A DNA stretch of 64,000 nucleotides from Termitomyces sp. T153 (taxonomy: Eukaryota > Basidiomycota > Agaricomycetes > Agaricales > Lyophyllaceae), in the NCBI GenBank assembly GCA_018296165.2, contig JACKQL020000011.1, positions 372,001 to 436,000 of the forward strand, read 5' to 3'. Every line of letters begins with the position of its first letter. Within the stretch, counting starts at the first letter, position 1. Below are positions 13,425 to 31,330 of this stretch, in pieces. The notes under the pieces are model-generated. The model was not told the origin of the DNA, did no database searches, and was given only the letters and a program-made list of their open reading frames with translations. A program made the position numbers and the translations under genes.

Positions 13425-14479
13425 CAGAATTGATCGCTACATTATCTGTAGGTATGACTGCTTTGCAAGTGAGAAGATATCCACTTGGAAAACATGGATC
13501 CACATTAAATCCGAGGAGATTCCATATTCACGGAGATTGAAATTTGGGGTATACTGTGCGTTCTCAGGTAAGTCTGGAAAAACTAAGCTTATAATCATTT
13601 GAAGTTTCTGTGAGCCATATTGGGTTAGCGTTTCATAATGATTGACAAGAGATTGGACGAAAACTGTTGCACAGGCCTGACTAATGTGATCATCTGCTTT
13701 ACTTGACAGGAACGCAAGGGAGCGATGACATATGTTGAATGACATAGGACGTGTCCAAAGACCTGTATCCAGACTGCTGAAAGCTTAGGCACATTTTTAT
13801 ACTGGAAAAGCAGTTAGCTGGGAGTAAAACGTTGATGTCCGAGGAGCCAAACTCTGCCTTAGATAACTCGGTTCAATAATGGTCCTATTCACAATTGGTA
13901 AACCCTTCTTGTCGCCTGTTACCGCGTGGCCATCAACTCGTTGTCGATGGTCTGTACTTGCGGGGACGGAGTCTATAATCGGCCGCAGTGCAAGGGGACT
14001 TCGAGGCCGTGAAACGATAGGCGTGGGTATTAATTGTAATATTGCGCCACATTGCTGAATTTCATCGTACAAAATGCTTCCTTACACCCCCAGTACCTAG
14101 CATCCGCATTCAATACCATATGAAAAGTTCGTGGCCACGTGCACTCGCTTAAATCAGGGTTGGGTGGCTTGGCCACAAGCACTATTAGTATGCTTGGATA
14201 AGAAAATTACAAATAGGACAGGAAACAGTAGCTGAAGAGTGGTTCTGGCGAATAAAGGTATTCTGAATATTTTCGCATGGCCAGGGAGGGGATTCCAGAA
14301 CATCTTGTATGTGTGGAAGAAGGGAAGAGCCAGAAAAGGAAAGATTACCCACGGCGATGCATCAAATCAGAGTTCTGGGCGAAGTTCACACTCCGCCACT
14401 CACTCCTTAGCCTTGCGACTCGAAACGTTTTGAAGGACGGCTTGGATTCTCTGAAAAATCCTGCTTGCTCTTCAGAGAC
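13425..14479. other. Intergenic region between BST1 and KDM5-like genes
   Basis: Both flanking genes point right, so this should contain the BST1 3' untranslated region and terminator and the KDM5-like promoter. Short open frames here (for example 13437-13745 and 13797-14072 on the minus strand) show no family motif and no splice-joined partner. I see no RNA gene or repeat. Confidence 0.5.
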
Positions 14480-20493
<6,014 letters not shown>

Positions 20494-21778
20494 TAGAACA
20501 TAATCCTTCATTGTGTCTCGTTTCCTATCATGCTGTCTTATTACCTTTGCTGTCCTAAATAGTCAAAGTTTCTTTTATGTACTATAAGTACTAAACATCA
20601 CGGGTTCCTTGAATATATGGCATTCTATTCTTTACGGTCGAAGTGACGTTGATTTGCTCTGACCTATCCTTCAAACTTCAAGCCCGAGAGGCCTGAGGGT
20701 ATATTTTGTCCAGCGATATTGACTGCTACACATGAACGGAATATTATGTGCCAGTAGCCGCATCAGCTTGCGTTCATGCTTCCCGCACATATAATCATCA
20801 AAAATTCCTAAAAATTCCTGAAGCACAAGTCCTGAGGCCTGACCTATGATCCAACCGTATGGTTGATAAGTCTGTGTCAAGGCTGACTCAGACTTCAACA
20901 CATAGAAGAAAGACTACAGGATTATAGGATGGAATTGCTTCTGCAGCGAATACAATTTAGAACTCCACCAATCCAAGCTCGGCGGCTATAATCTCTAACG
21001 CCTGACAAGGTGAAAATTTCAAATTACCCTAAATTTTAGTGCACTTACCAGTTGCTTTGGAGAAAAACAAGAGAATGAAATGAAGTCGTTAATGGCCCAT
21101 GATCATTCGATGTGACTTGCCCCTGGGCGACCTGTGGGTCTACAACATCCCCTGAGTTCTCCTTCATCTATGCCCCAGACGGGGCTGGTCCTCTCAATTA
21201 TTTCTTCACCAAAGGTGTTGTTTATCAGGACTCACGCAAAGATAACGACATCAGCTGAGAGTGTAGTACCGTCCTTGAATATGAGAGTCTCCTCTGTAAA
21301 ACATTCAGGTCCCACTCGCTAATTGATTTGGAGTCTACCAGCACTGATATGTTCAGCACACCCAACGTCAATCCCTAAACTCAGTATAAGGATGACCGAG
21401 ACATTTTGGAGATTGTCTTTTTTTCATAAAACATATTACATAAACAAAGAAGACATTCCCCATGACAAAGCTTAGTCAGCACAGTCAGCCATGAAATTGG
21501 GCTCCGTAGTGAGGTTTATTTGTTGTCCTTTCAACCACCACTTTGGCGTTGTTGCAAGAGACTCAACCCTTCGTATATCCATTGGATCCGCGCTGTTGCA
21601 TTCACTTGCAGTTCAGCCGTATGTCGCTGTGCATTCACTAGCTCACCGTTGTACAAACATTTCACAGGAGTTTTGTCCATACGCATAACTCAGTAGAGAC
21701 CGACCTTGGAAAAGCCTTACTCGGACTCTTCCACCCAGATTCCCGCACGAACGTCTCAACATCCTCCATCATCGACGC
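20494..21778. other. Intergenic region between KDM5-like and TFIIB genes
   Basis: No coding frame with a family match was found on either strand. The minus-strand frame at 20671-20901 and plus-strand frames at 21134-21322 and 21491-21688 lack motifs. The segment should hold the KDM5-like 3' region and the TFIIB promoter. Confidence 0.45.
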
Positions 21779-22901
21779 ATGGCCTATACTCAGCCTTTTC
21801 CTCGGGCGCAATCCCAAACCAAGGTTGTACAACCGCCCAGTTACGCGCCAGACCTTGCCGTTCGCTTGATTTGCCCGGAGTGCAGAGATCCCAATCCGAA
21901 CATTGTTGAAGAATTTGGTAGTGGAGACCTCGTTTGCGGGAACTGTGGCTTGGTTTTGGGTGACCGTATTGTGGACACAAGAAGTGAATGGCGTGTAAGT
22001 TATTTTCTCGACCCTTGACCTCTCAGTCTTTTCGATACACTACTACAATTGTGAAAATGCTTTCTAGACGTTTGCCAATGATGAGGGGGATGACCCTTCT
22101 CGTGTCGGTGCAGCGTCGGACCCCTTGATGGAGGGCATGGAGCAACTGGACACCGTGATAAGCTTTCGAGACGGTGGTTCGGGTATTGCGCGCGAGCTTC
22201 AGCGTGCCGCATCTCGTTCCCAGAACTCCCGTTCAGAGCGTAATCTCCTTACTGCCTTTCGCGATATAGCTAGTTGGTGTGACCAGTTTTCACTTCCCAA
22301 GACAATCAGCGATATTGCGAAGCAGCTGTATAGGCGGTCGGATGAGGAGAAGCTCCTGCGAGGGAAGCCGCTTGACGCCGTCATTGCAGCATGCATATTT
22401 ATCGCCTGCCGACAAGCTCACGTACCACGGACGTTCCGTGAAATTTGCAACCTCACTCATGTGTCGAAAAAAATTCTTGGACAGTGCTACAAAGCACTTG
22501 AACAGGCATTCAATCTGTCTCCGGGTGCTATCGCTGCTAGCAACCAGACTTCGTCGACTACTGGCCCAGAGAATCTTCTTGTGCGTTACTGCAACCATCT
22601 TGACCTTCCTGCTAGTGTGCAGTCTATCACATCCGATATCATCGTCGCTGCGCGCTTGCATGGTATTGCTGATGGAAGAAGCCCTGTGTCAATTGCAGGA
22701 GGCGCGATATATTTCACCTGTCATCTCCTGGGCAAGATCAAGTCATTGAGGGACATTAGCTCGGTTGCTGGAGTCAGCGAGGGCACGATACGACTGGTTT
22801 ATCGGCTGTACTATGCGGAGAAAGAGAAGTTGGTCAAGCAGGAATGGATTGATGAGGGTAAGGCAAAATTAGAAAACTTGCCCTTTGATTCTACAAAATA
22901 A
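21779..22901 (+). CDS. SUA7: Transcription initiation factor TFIIB
   Basis: General RNA polymerase II initiation factor that bridges TBP-bound promoter DNA and the polymerase. Two exons, 21779-21994 and 22068-22901, give 349 aa (yeast Sua7 has 345). The N-terminal zinc ribbon uses CPEC (Cys32, Cys35) and CGNC (Cys53, Cys56). It is followed by the charged reader/linker region DTRSEWRTFANDEGDDPSRVG, with the single intron falling right after SEWR. Two cyclin-like repeats follow: about 125-225 (RGKPLDAVIAACIFIACRQ) and about 245-335 (GRSPVSIAGGAIYFTCHLLG and VSEGTIRLVYRLYY). The start is the first ATG in a frame that gives the standard N-terminus. The gene stands alone on the plus strand. Confidence 0.97.
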
Positions 22902-24577
22902 AGACTGGGAACCTTGTATGTACTTTGCCATAATTTGCTACAATACCACACGCTATTGACCATCTTACATCCCCGTCATTCTACGTCCTCGTCTGCTTTT
23001 TCGTCCTCGTCTGCTCAAGCGAAGAAAGGTCACCTTTCCAGTGAGATCGAGGTGAAAAGGATATGAACATTGACAGGCTTTTGGGCAGACACACTCCCGT
23101 GGAAAGTTTCGACCAACTCTAGCCAGGTTGCTTATTGTCATAATCAGTACTTCTTAGGCTGTTAAGCAATCACGGACTCGTATTCGCACCGCGAGACTTC
23201 TGAACAGTTAGCTTCTATTTGAAAGGTTGCGTACGTTCTCTTGGGAAACAGAAATGGCCGGGTCGGATGATGACGATCTTTCGTTTTGCGAATTATCTGT
23301 TATCGTTGAGTTATTACTAACTCATCATAGTGAAATGTTCTGTTTCCACTATCGACAGCACAGTTTAAGATTTTCTAGTGTCAATCAACATGCGCCACCA
23401 AATCAACTTCAGCCAACTTTCAACAATTGAGCTGACCAGCCCATTATGTTTTTCGCGGTAGATGATTGTAGCTCTAGCCATTGCATTCACCTATGTCTGT
23501 TACCGTCTCAATCGGACCACGAACCTCGCGGGACTGCTACGATATCTGATCGAGGGACAAAAGATGATATTTATGATTCTGACCTGCCAGTGCGATATAT
23601 ACAGCACTGCCGTGCTGGTGTGTTTTGATCCTCCTTGTTCCAATCAGCGCGAGCGAGTAGAAATAAGTAAGCTTTGTCAAGTTCAACAGTCAATGGTTCC
23701 GACGATCCAGACGTTTCAAATGTAGGCGATCCAACCCCAATATAAGCACTCTTCCAAAACCGGAGATTGACATTCTTGATAAGGAGGCTATGTTACTATG
23801 TTACAATAAATGATATCTACCTACGCTGCATAAAGCAACTACGGTCACATTATCGAAATACACCACAATAGACGGATTAAAAGTAAATTAGAAAAAGGGC
23901 AAGTGGGGGTAGCATCAAAACCCCAGTGAGAAAAGCTTGTCACCACTGCGTTCGAAGTACACAGCGTTGCGCATGATACTACACGTGAACCAAGGGTGAA
24001 AAGAATAGGGACCTTGTTTATCCTCGTTGATCGCCCGTCATCCATAAGTTACTGCGAGACCCATGTGGATGAAAACGGCCACGTGCCATCGATGTTCTCA
24101 GAATACATGAACCACATTCACGACCCTCGCTTAACCAAAAATAACATGTATGTCAAAGATTGGACTCTGATCATGTGCAGGCAGAAATATCATATACATA
24201 AATGGAGCATCGTATGACACAGAATGCGTAATGAATCAATGTATTGGGAACAAGTTCAAACGTTTAGTACTTAGTGCTTGAACCACTATGGACTTGTCCA
24301 AATAGAACAGAGGGAACGGAATGATGCCCCAAAAGGAGCACACAGCGAAACAGCCTGAAAAGGTGGTGGTAGTAGGATGAGGCCCGTTCACGGTATGTTG
24401 TACAGCAGAGATCGAAACAAGAATTCTGTATGTAGCAAGAAATAGAGATAGGTCAGAAAATTGCAACACTAAGCATAGATGTTAGCAACTCACATCAATC
24501 ATATTATGTACAGTCACAGCACTCTTCCAGTAGGGAGAGATGAACAACATCAACCTGTCTGATAGAGGAAGATGCGT
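22902..24577. other. Intergenic region after TFIIB; no gene recognised
   Basis: CpG content is normal. Several short open frames exist (23227-23430, 23462-23725, 23996-24217 plus; 23845-24045, 24236-24469 minus), but none has a domain, a hydrophobic pattern or splice partners I can support. The minus-strand frame at 24236-24469 could conceivably be 3' sequence of the small membrane protein gene that ends at 24578. Confidence 0.4.
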
Positions 24578-24961
24578 TCACTGGAACGAGTACACGATGT
24601 GAGCAGCACTAGAACCGATCATGAATCCAATTAAACACCAAGTCGCTACTGCCCAGAAGAGAGCTTCAAAGAATCTCTGCCGGGCTCTGATTCCTGCCTG
24701 TTCGATCGAATAAGGCGAGCGAGGGTCATGATACGCATAAGAGGTAAGATGTTGAGTGCTAATAGGGGTGGGCCCGAAGGCATAGTGTCGAAGAGGATTC
24801 TGTGAATGTGGACTTCCTGGTGCAGGAGACACAATTGGGGTCGGGATACGCAAGGGATCCGCCACTGGAGTATGCATGGGATTGAAGCACGGTATGGGCA
24901 TTGTTGCGACTAGAGTATAAGGATATGGAGGTGGAAAAACGTTAACTGGTTCATTGGGCAT
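24578..24961 (-). CDS. Small single-pass membrane protein, unknown function
   Basis: Uninterrupted 127-aa frame. The first about 85 residues are rich in proline, tyrosine and serine (for example FPPPYPYTLVATMPIP) and look disordered. A basic-aromatic patch RARQRFFEALFWAV leads into one hydrophobic segment near the C-terminus (about 103-122, WAVATWCLIGFMIGSSAAHI), ending VYSFQ. The layout suggests a tail-anchored or type II membrane protein with a cytosolic proline-rich arm. I do not recognise the family. The reading frame has normal CpG and codon use for this island, which supports a real gene over chance. An upstream untranslated exon or additional 5' exon cannot be excluded. Confidence 0.55.
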   Translation of the reverse strand: MPNEPVNVFPPPYPYTLVATMPIPCFNPMHTPVADPLRIPTPIVSPAPGSPHSQNPLRHYAFGPTPISTQHLTSYAYHDPRSPYSIEQAGIRARQRFFEALFWAVATWCLIGFMIGSSAAHIVYSFQ

Positions 24962-25298
24962 GTTCAGCCGACATGGTCAGCATCAGGCAAGGTCACATAG
25001 CATTATGTAACAGGAACGTCACGATGATACGTAGTATGCATACTAACTCAACCCAAAGTTTAATTAGCTAAAACTTATCCTGGAAAGTTTCGGAAATCAG
25101 CACCGCCTGTTCATAAACTTTTTTTATAAAGACAAACAACAAACGTGCGTAGTTAAGTGCTCAATCGTGAAAAACGTTGGGATGGTAAACCAAAAGGATA
25201 TATGATGAGAAATAGCTTCTGATGGTCAGGTTTGGAATAGAAGGAGACGAAAGGAACATATAGAGATGTTGGATGTGTGATTTTCGTTTATTCTGCGT

Positions 25299-26243
25299 TT
25301 ATTCTGGTGGTAATGCGCTGATGATCCATTCCTTGAGATCGTCCAGTTCTTCCTGATTTGTTGAGTGGTCCAAGCCCTGATAGATGACATGCGATAAGCC
25401 TTCGGCCACGCGACGATTAGTTGTGCGAGGAATCTTCAATTCTGTAGCGAGAAACTCAGCCGAATCTTCGCACATTTCAATCTTGACGAGGGGATCAGCT
25501 GAACCGTGTCCATAAAATACAGGAATCGACGAGGCTTGAGAGGATGCCAACTAAAAGTTTCTTGTAAGCTGGCACAATCGCAGGCAGAGATAAGGTCGAT
25601 ACGAACTGATTTAAACTTGCTCTTTAGAGGGAGCCAACTACTCAGCGCGGCGATGCCCGCGAGTCTTCTCTCACCCGTCAGACCAGTCAGAAGAGACATT
25701 GTTCCCCCCTGACTAAAACCACCCAGGACAATACGACTGGCGTCTATGCCCGAAGCGATTTCGTTGGCGATCAGTTGGTTGATCGACCTCGCCGACTCCA
25801 GCATGCCCTTTTCATCTTCATCGGTGTTGAATCCGAAAGAGTAGATGTCGAACCTGATGAGGGGCTGAGTCGTGAACTAAGACACATGAGATTGTTATGC
25901 ACCACGAAGGCATTTCTATTCCCATGTTGGCAGTAACTTTTCGAATGGGGCTTTGATTTGGATTAGTGATGTACATGGGAAAAGCATACGATGGCATGCA
26001 TTGAACAAAATGTCAACTCACGAGTGAGGGAGAACCCATTTGACGTGGAGAAGCTTAGGGTCTATTTTGAACCTATCTGCGACGGGTTTCCAGCCGACGC
26101 CTGTGTCTCCAAGTCCCTGAAAGAGGCAATGATTGGCAGTGATGCGATGAGGATGTGTGGGCCCTTACATGGACGAATATGACAGTCGCGGTGTGTCGTT
26201 GAACGGGGTTAATGGTGAGGAACTTGAGAGCAGGCAGAGCCAT
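25299..26243 (-). CDS. Acyl-protein thioesterase 1 / lysophospholipase family
   Basis: Alpha/beta hydrolase that removes palmitate from cysteines of proteins such as Ras and G-alpha. Exons on the minus strand: 26243-26169, 26116-26022, 25950-25903, 25853-25607, 25550-25299; phases agree and the product is 238 aa, the usual size. It starts MALPALKFLTINPVQRHTAT and VIFVHGLGDTGVGW (oxyanion-hole region). Catalytic serine lies in GFSQGG, catalytic aspartate in GHGSADPLVK and histidine in AEGLSHVI. The fourth intron uses a GTTCGT donor. No signal peptide is evident, consistent with a cytosolic enzyme. Its start lies 148 bp from the divergent TRM10 gene, suggesting a shared promoter. Confidence 0.93.
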
Positions 26244-26391
26244 GATGTGGGAGGAGATAAGTCGAGACTTCGTGAGTAATCCAACAAGTCCTGGTCTCGA
26301 TCTCAGGTGGATCGGCATCTACCGGTCAACGTTGTCAACGTTCAACGTTCAACGTCAACTCCCTACACTTATCTTACGCGCTGCCGCGAGC
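26244..26391. promoter_or_regulatory. Probable bidirectional promoter (thioesterase/TRM10)
   Basis: Only 148 bp separate the two divergent start codons. The right part has a repeated AACGTTCAACGTC-type sequence (about 26328-26356: GTCAACGTTGTCAACG followed by TTCAACGTTCAACGTCAAC), a short tandem motif that could be a factor-binding cluster. Function is inferred from position only. Confidence 0.45.
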
Positions 26392-27552
26392 ATGTCGGAC
26401 GACCAACAGCGGCCCGTCCAACCCGATACTCCCGAGCCTGGACCACCACAATCCTTGTCGAAAAACGCGCTCAAGAAAGCCGCAAGAGCCGAGCGTTTTG
26501 CCGCTTACAAGGTCGAGCGGCGCGCCAGGGAGAAGGAGGCCAAGAAAGAGAAAAAGCGAATGCTTCGGGCCAAATGCGCCGCGGGTGAGATTGGCGAGGA
26601 TGAGAAGAGACGTAAAAAGAAGCCCAGGCTCCACTTTGGCGGCAGGGTCGTTGTGGACCTGGGTTTTGACGATAAGATGAACGAAAAGGTGGGCTGTGCT
26701 CATCCTGCACAATGAGTTGGCTTGTTAGACCTGTTGGATTTAGGAAATCAAATCCTTGTGTTCCCAATTGGCGTACACATACAGTGCGAACCGAAATGCT
26801 ACATATCCATTTTCCCTTGTGTACACCTCGCTCAACGGCCGCACACTCACCCGACTTGAGGGAATGAATGATGCTGGCTATAAGAGATGGACCAATACTG
26901 AATGGTGGCCTGAAAGTTATGAACGTTTGTGGCAGGGCCAGGAGCCCAGACCTGCCAAAACGGATGAAGCGAATGACAAGGATACTGAAGAAGCCTCAAC
27001 CATACTAAGCGATGTTTCGATTGATAGGACCGTTGGATCCCAAGAGAACATACGGCATAACATTATCTACCTCACAGCCGACTCTGAGGAGGAATTGACT
27101 GAGCTTAAGCCTGAGGAGACGTATATTATTGGCGGTATCTGCGACCACAACCGTTATAAGGTCAGTTTCCTTTTCGTCCATCATAAGACTTCCATCTTCG
27201 TCCTAAAAAATCAAACAAATACCTCATCCAGAATCTCTGCCTGAAAAGGGCCAAGGAATCTGGCATCCGGACTGCGCGTCTACCTATTGGTCGTTATCTC
27301 GCCTCGCTACCAACTCGCAAGGTTTTGACTGTCAACCAGGTATTTGAAATCTTGCTCAAGTGGGTGGAAACCAAAAGCTGGGAAGAAGCGCTGTACGCCG
27401 TGGTTCCCAAGCGTAAATATCAGATTGGAAAGAGTGTTTCTTCCATGGCAAACTCAGACAACGCGGAGGATCGCGAGGACAGAGATGAGGACGCCGACAA
27501 GCCCGATTCATCGGTGGTAGTGATAGAACAAGCTGAGGCGGTTGAAGCCTGA
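26392..27552 (+). CDS. TRM10: tRNA (guanine-9-N1)-methyltransferase TRM10
   Basis: SPOUT-fold, S-adenosylmethionine-dependent enzyme that methylates N1 of guanosine 9 in tRNA. Exons 26392-26688, 26744-27160, 27232-27552 give 344 aa. The N-terminus is a highly basic, lysine/arginine-rich region (ALKKAARAERFAAYKVERRA) for tRNA binding. The SPOUT core begins RVVVDLGFDDKMNEKE and continues SLVYTSLNGRTLTRLEGMND, IIYLTADSEEELTELKPEET, YIIGGICDHNRYKNLCLKRA (the cofactor-knot block) and ARLPIGRYLASLPTRKVLTV NQVFEILL, then WEEALYAVVPKRK. The C-terminal tail is acidic. The ATG at 26392 was preferred over an upstream extension of the same frame because the upstream part overlaps the divergent promoter. 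Confidence 0.95.
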
Positions 27553-29110
27553 AGGAAGGGGATCGATAAACTGTGCAGTGGCTCAAACTACAGTCATAGC
27601 GTGATGTATCCATATATCACAAGTACAAGGTTCTGTCATTCTTTTTGTGAAGCCAGTAACGGTCTTCTATGTAGCGACGTCCAGACGATTTTATTACAAG
27701 TTCTAGACCTGATATGATCGACCACTCTCCATTATGATATTGTTCCATCCGCCAGATATGCTCATAGTCATAGGAGAAGAACGCATGATTGTTTTTTCCC
27801 TGTATTTTGCAGCAGATCAATGCCGCAACATGTTTTTGTGATCAAAGTTGCCATCTGTGGCAATAAATGCACCTTATTTATTTCCTCAACAACGCCGAAA
27901 AATACGGCGACCGACGGGATGTCAGTCAGCTGAAGGTCAGCTGGTTCCTGCTGATACCACCGGAATCAGATATCTTAGCCTATGTACATAAGGTGAGGAC
28001 AGAGGCCCTTGTCCCATCAAATACTACCGGGAATATACATAGAAACTTTCCAAAAATAGAACATACCATTGACAGGTGCAACTTGCGCAGAACCCCGAAG
28101 TGGACCCCACGTAGATCGTTTGAAGTTTTAACAAATGTATCTGATGGATCGATCAGGTTGAGGAGTGCATCACGCTGGCGCGGACCGCGCGGTCGACACT
28201 TCAGCACAGCCGATTTGTCATCGGCGCATTTATCAGCTTTGAACTATCTTTGCTTGTCATGGCTACCGTGTTTAGAGACCATATACGAGTCTTACTCTGG
28301 GAGGTCGATGACCTGAATTCGACGAGTAGGAAATTCTGGCCACAAGGGGCAGTATCCTAGAACCTGGCGACGAGCAGCGAAAGTCAAGAACAGTAGTTCT
28401 CCATCTGCTTCCTGCAGTCCAATTGTTTACCTACCCTCGAGATTTTCTGTTAACGACCTCGACCTGGGTTTCGCCGGAGAATAGCCAAAATTGCCGGGTA
28501 GACACACGCCTCGCTAGTTGACTACGAATATACTTAGAAGGCGATTCAGCCCCATGATATATCAGATGATTGATAGATCAGGCTTTTTTTGAAAGCTTGA
28601 GCTTGAATTGAACTGTCAATGTAGCTATTCATACTGCTATTTTCCATTTGGGTACGAAGAATTGGTTTTGTTATTTGGTTCCCTGACAATATGTAACTCA
28701 GCCTAGTGTCCATATGTCCAAAGAGCCTTACTCTGTCGGACCTGTCATTTCAAACAGCCTTATGGTCTTCACCACCTCTCCTAGTATTTTTTGGCAGAAT
28801 TGTGTGGTTTTTTGAGTAGTAGTACTTACCAAATTCCCAATTTGACGAGCAGCATCTGGGGTTCAACATGAGGTCATCTCACATGCAATAACATGCGACG
28901 CCACCGCGTTGTAGTGATATTCGATGGCCTTTCTCGGCCACACCTGATGTAAGCCTTCCTAAACGGGAGAATACAAACTAAATGACGTATATAGTGATCC
29001 GCGATCTATGTCGCGCGGGGCGTTTCACAGAAGAGAACTTTGTAATACTGCTACGCTATGTATACTTGATTCTATTTGTTACTTTTTCTTGACTATCTCT
29101 GGGGAAGAGG
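27553..29110. other. Intergenic region ahead of the large transposon block
   Basis: CpG content is normal up to about 29100, then drops sharply. The plus-strand frame 27867-28316 (149 aa) and the minus-strand frame 27980-28207 overlap one another and show no family motif; I do not call either. No tRNA-like or repeat structure was noticed. Confidence 0.4.
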
Positions 29111-29726
29111 CCAAAGGTCTCTTGGCTCAAAATTCTGCCTCAAGTCCTGTGAGGTGATCTACATGAGCTGCGATTTTCAAGCTTTCCAAGCGTTGAGCAA
29201 AGTGCAGACCCCCTTGATGCAGGAAGGGAACTCACCTTATTGCACTGGGGGGTAGTGTCACCATGATCCTTGCCACCTCTTCCATGGCCAGCAAATCTTG
29301 GAGGTATCTTGCCAACACCACTGCATGTTTTCTGAGTAAAGTGTGAACATGTGAACATGTCACTACTCCTACCTTGATCACTTCTGAGGGTATACCTCTC
29401 AGTAAATACTTCAGCACTGATCCGATGCATATTCCATGGAATTTTGACTGAATGTCAAGGTTCCTTATGATCTTGATGAGTCTTTTGGTGAAAGTCATCC
29501 TAGTGAGCAGTCTGTGTCTTTTTTCTGTCTTGTAAGTGAACAGATGAGCATCAGCTGGCAAGTTGTCAACTCATAGATGGTTGTGAGTGCCTCAGCAGGA
29601 TTGCATGCCTCTTGCTGTCTAGCAAAGTATGTCTTCCCCTTTGGCAGCTGCCTTAGGTTCAAGGATCACCATCACCTTATTTCCCACCTAATCTTCCCCT
29701 TCTGTCATGTCTGACCTCTTGACATA

Positions 29727-29940
29727 CAGTGGCTCAAAAAACTGTCCCAATGTTTTATACTTTCTGAAAGATGACATCGGCATGAAGGATTGGAAATATT
29801 TAAAATTCTGGTTAAATCATGTAAAATACTATGGCATCATGGCTACAAATTGCATTTTAGTTTATGTAATTTAAATCAAAACTGATGGAGTAATGGCCAT
29901 TTTAAAATATTCACTCATTGGGACAGTTGTTTGAGCATCT
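29727..29940 (+). repeat. Left terminal inverted repeat of the mariner element
   Basis: Runs from CAGTGGCTCAAAAAACTGTC to about GTTTGAGCATCT. It matches the reverse complement of 31118-31330 with scattered differences, many of them transitions. Confidence 0.8.
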
Positions 29941-29953
29941 CTAATCTTGGTAT

Positions 29954-30971
29954 TTAATACTTGATATGTCCTCCATTTGCCTTGATAACTGCTTGAATCC
30001 TTCTAGGCATGCTTTCTATCAGTCTTTGGCATACCTCTGCTGGTAATCCATCCCACTCCTTTGTAACCTTCTCCCATAATTCATGCACACCATGAGGAGG
30101 TGTTTCATACTGCCTAAGCTGCTCTTTGAGGTACTACCAGAGGTATTCAATAGGGTTAAGATCAAGGGATTGGGCTGGCCATTAGAGGACATCAAAGTTG
30201 TTGTCTTCAAACCACTTGTTAGCCCTCTTGGAGTTGTGTTTGGGTCATTGTCCTGTTGAAAGTAGCAGGCACCCTCCTCCATCTCCAACTTTTCAAAGCT
30301 CTCCTTTGCTCCATCATCCAAAATTTCACAGTACTGCTCTGCATTCATGATCCCCACCACCTCTACCAGCTTTCCTACCCCATTCCAACCCATACAGCCC
30401 CATACCATGAAATTATTCCCTCCTCCATGTTTCATAGGAGGTGTAGTGGTTCAGTCTAAAATGCCTTCTCCTCATACCTTCCACACATACTGCTTTCCAT
30501 CTGACCCAATCCTGTTAATCTTTGTCTCATTTGTCCACAAGACTCTTTTCCAGTCCTCCACAGTTCAGCTCTGATGCTCTTGAGCCCATTTAAGTTGTAG
30601 TTGCCAATGTCTAGCTTTGAGCATAGGAACTTTCCTCTTTGTAGCAGACCAATACCCCTCCTCCTTCAGCACATTCCAGACAGTTTGAGGAGAGACAGGG
30701 TTGGAAATGATGTTGTTGATAAAATTGGTGGCCTGAACAGCTGTATCAAGTCTCCCAGTTGAGATTTGTTGAACAATAGCCTATTTATCATGTGGAGTAA
30801 GCTTAGCTGGATGGCGTCAAAATGGTTTTCCTTGTCCACCTCCAACTCTCTACCAATCCTCCCAATAGTAGACTTCCCTAAACCAGTTTTAGCCCCAATC
30901 TGACACAGAGAATACCCTTGAGCAAGGAGAAAAGCAACAGTAGAGCATTGTGCAGGAGAAGGAGCTTTCAT
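29954..30971 (-). pseudogene. Tc1/mariner transposase, inactivated
   Basis: About 340 codons long, normal for the family, but broken by stops and frame changes. The N-terminal helix-turn-helix reads AQCSTVAFLLAQGYSLCQIG and GLGKSTIGRIGREL (ATG at 30971). The catalytic part at 30435-30019 includes NNFMVWGCMGWNGVGKL and the second catalytic aspartate in YFQQDND. The third block, translated in an adjoining frame near 30185-30130, reads LDLNPIEYLW, the usual NPIE motif with the third catalytic acid. A stop follows immediately after that tryptophan. The C-terminus MPRRIQAVIKANGGHIKY ends at 29954. Confidence 0.8.
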
Positions 30972-31117
30972 GATAGTGGTTGAAGGTCAAGATGTGGTTC
31001 AACCAACTTGAACCACTCCCAAATATAACCAAATATGGTCAAATGACTCTGTTGATATTCTCACATGCAACTTACTCTTTATTTCTGACTAAAATAAGGA
31101 TAAACCTGCAAAGTTGA

Positions 31118-31330
31118 AGATGCTCAAAAAACTGTCCCAATTAGTGAATATTTTAAAATGGCCATTACTCCATCAGTTTTGATTTAAATTACATAAACTA
31201 AAATGCAATTTGTAGCTATGATGCCATAGTAATTTACATGATTTAACCAAATTTTAAATACTTCCAATCCTTCATGCCAATGTCATCTTTCAAAAAGTAT
31301 AAAACATTGGAACAGTTTTTTGAGCTACTG
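31118..31330 (-). repeat. Right terminal inverted repeat of the mariner element
   Basis: Begins AGATGCTCAAAAAACTGTCC and ends TTTTTTGAGCTACTG, the inverted counterpart of the left repeat, followed by the TA target site. Confidence 0.8.

Larger units (their letters stand above)
29727..31330. mobile_element. Tc1/mariner-superfamily DNA transposon with long terminal inverted repeats
   Basis: The element is 1,604 bp and flanked by the dinucleotide TA at 29725-29726 and 31331-31332, the hallmark target duplication of Tc1/mariner. Its ends are long inverted repeats of about 213 bp: the left repeat (29727 to about 29940) begins CAGTGGCTCAAAAAACTGTC, and the right repeat (about 31118-31330) ends GACA..TTTTTTGAGCTACTG in inverted form. 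A second copy of the CTCAAAAAACTGTCCCAA motif sits at the inner edge of each repeat, so each long repeat is itself bounded by short inverted copies. The transposase remnant lies on the minus strand. Confidence 0.85.

Noticed and set aside
27867..28316. 149-aa plus-strand frame in the TRM10 3' flank
   Set aside because: No recognisable motif, overlaps a minus-strand frame of similar quality, and no splice-joined extension could be supported.
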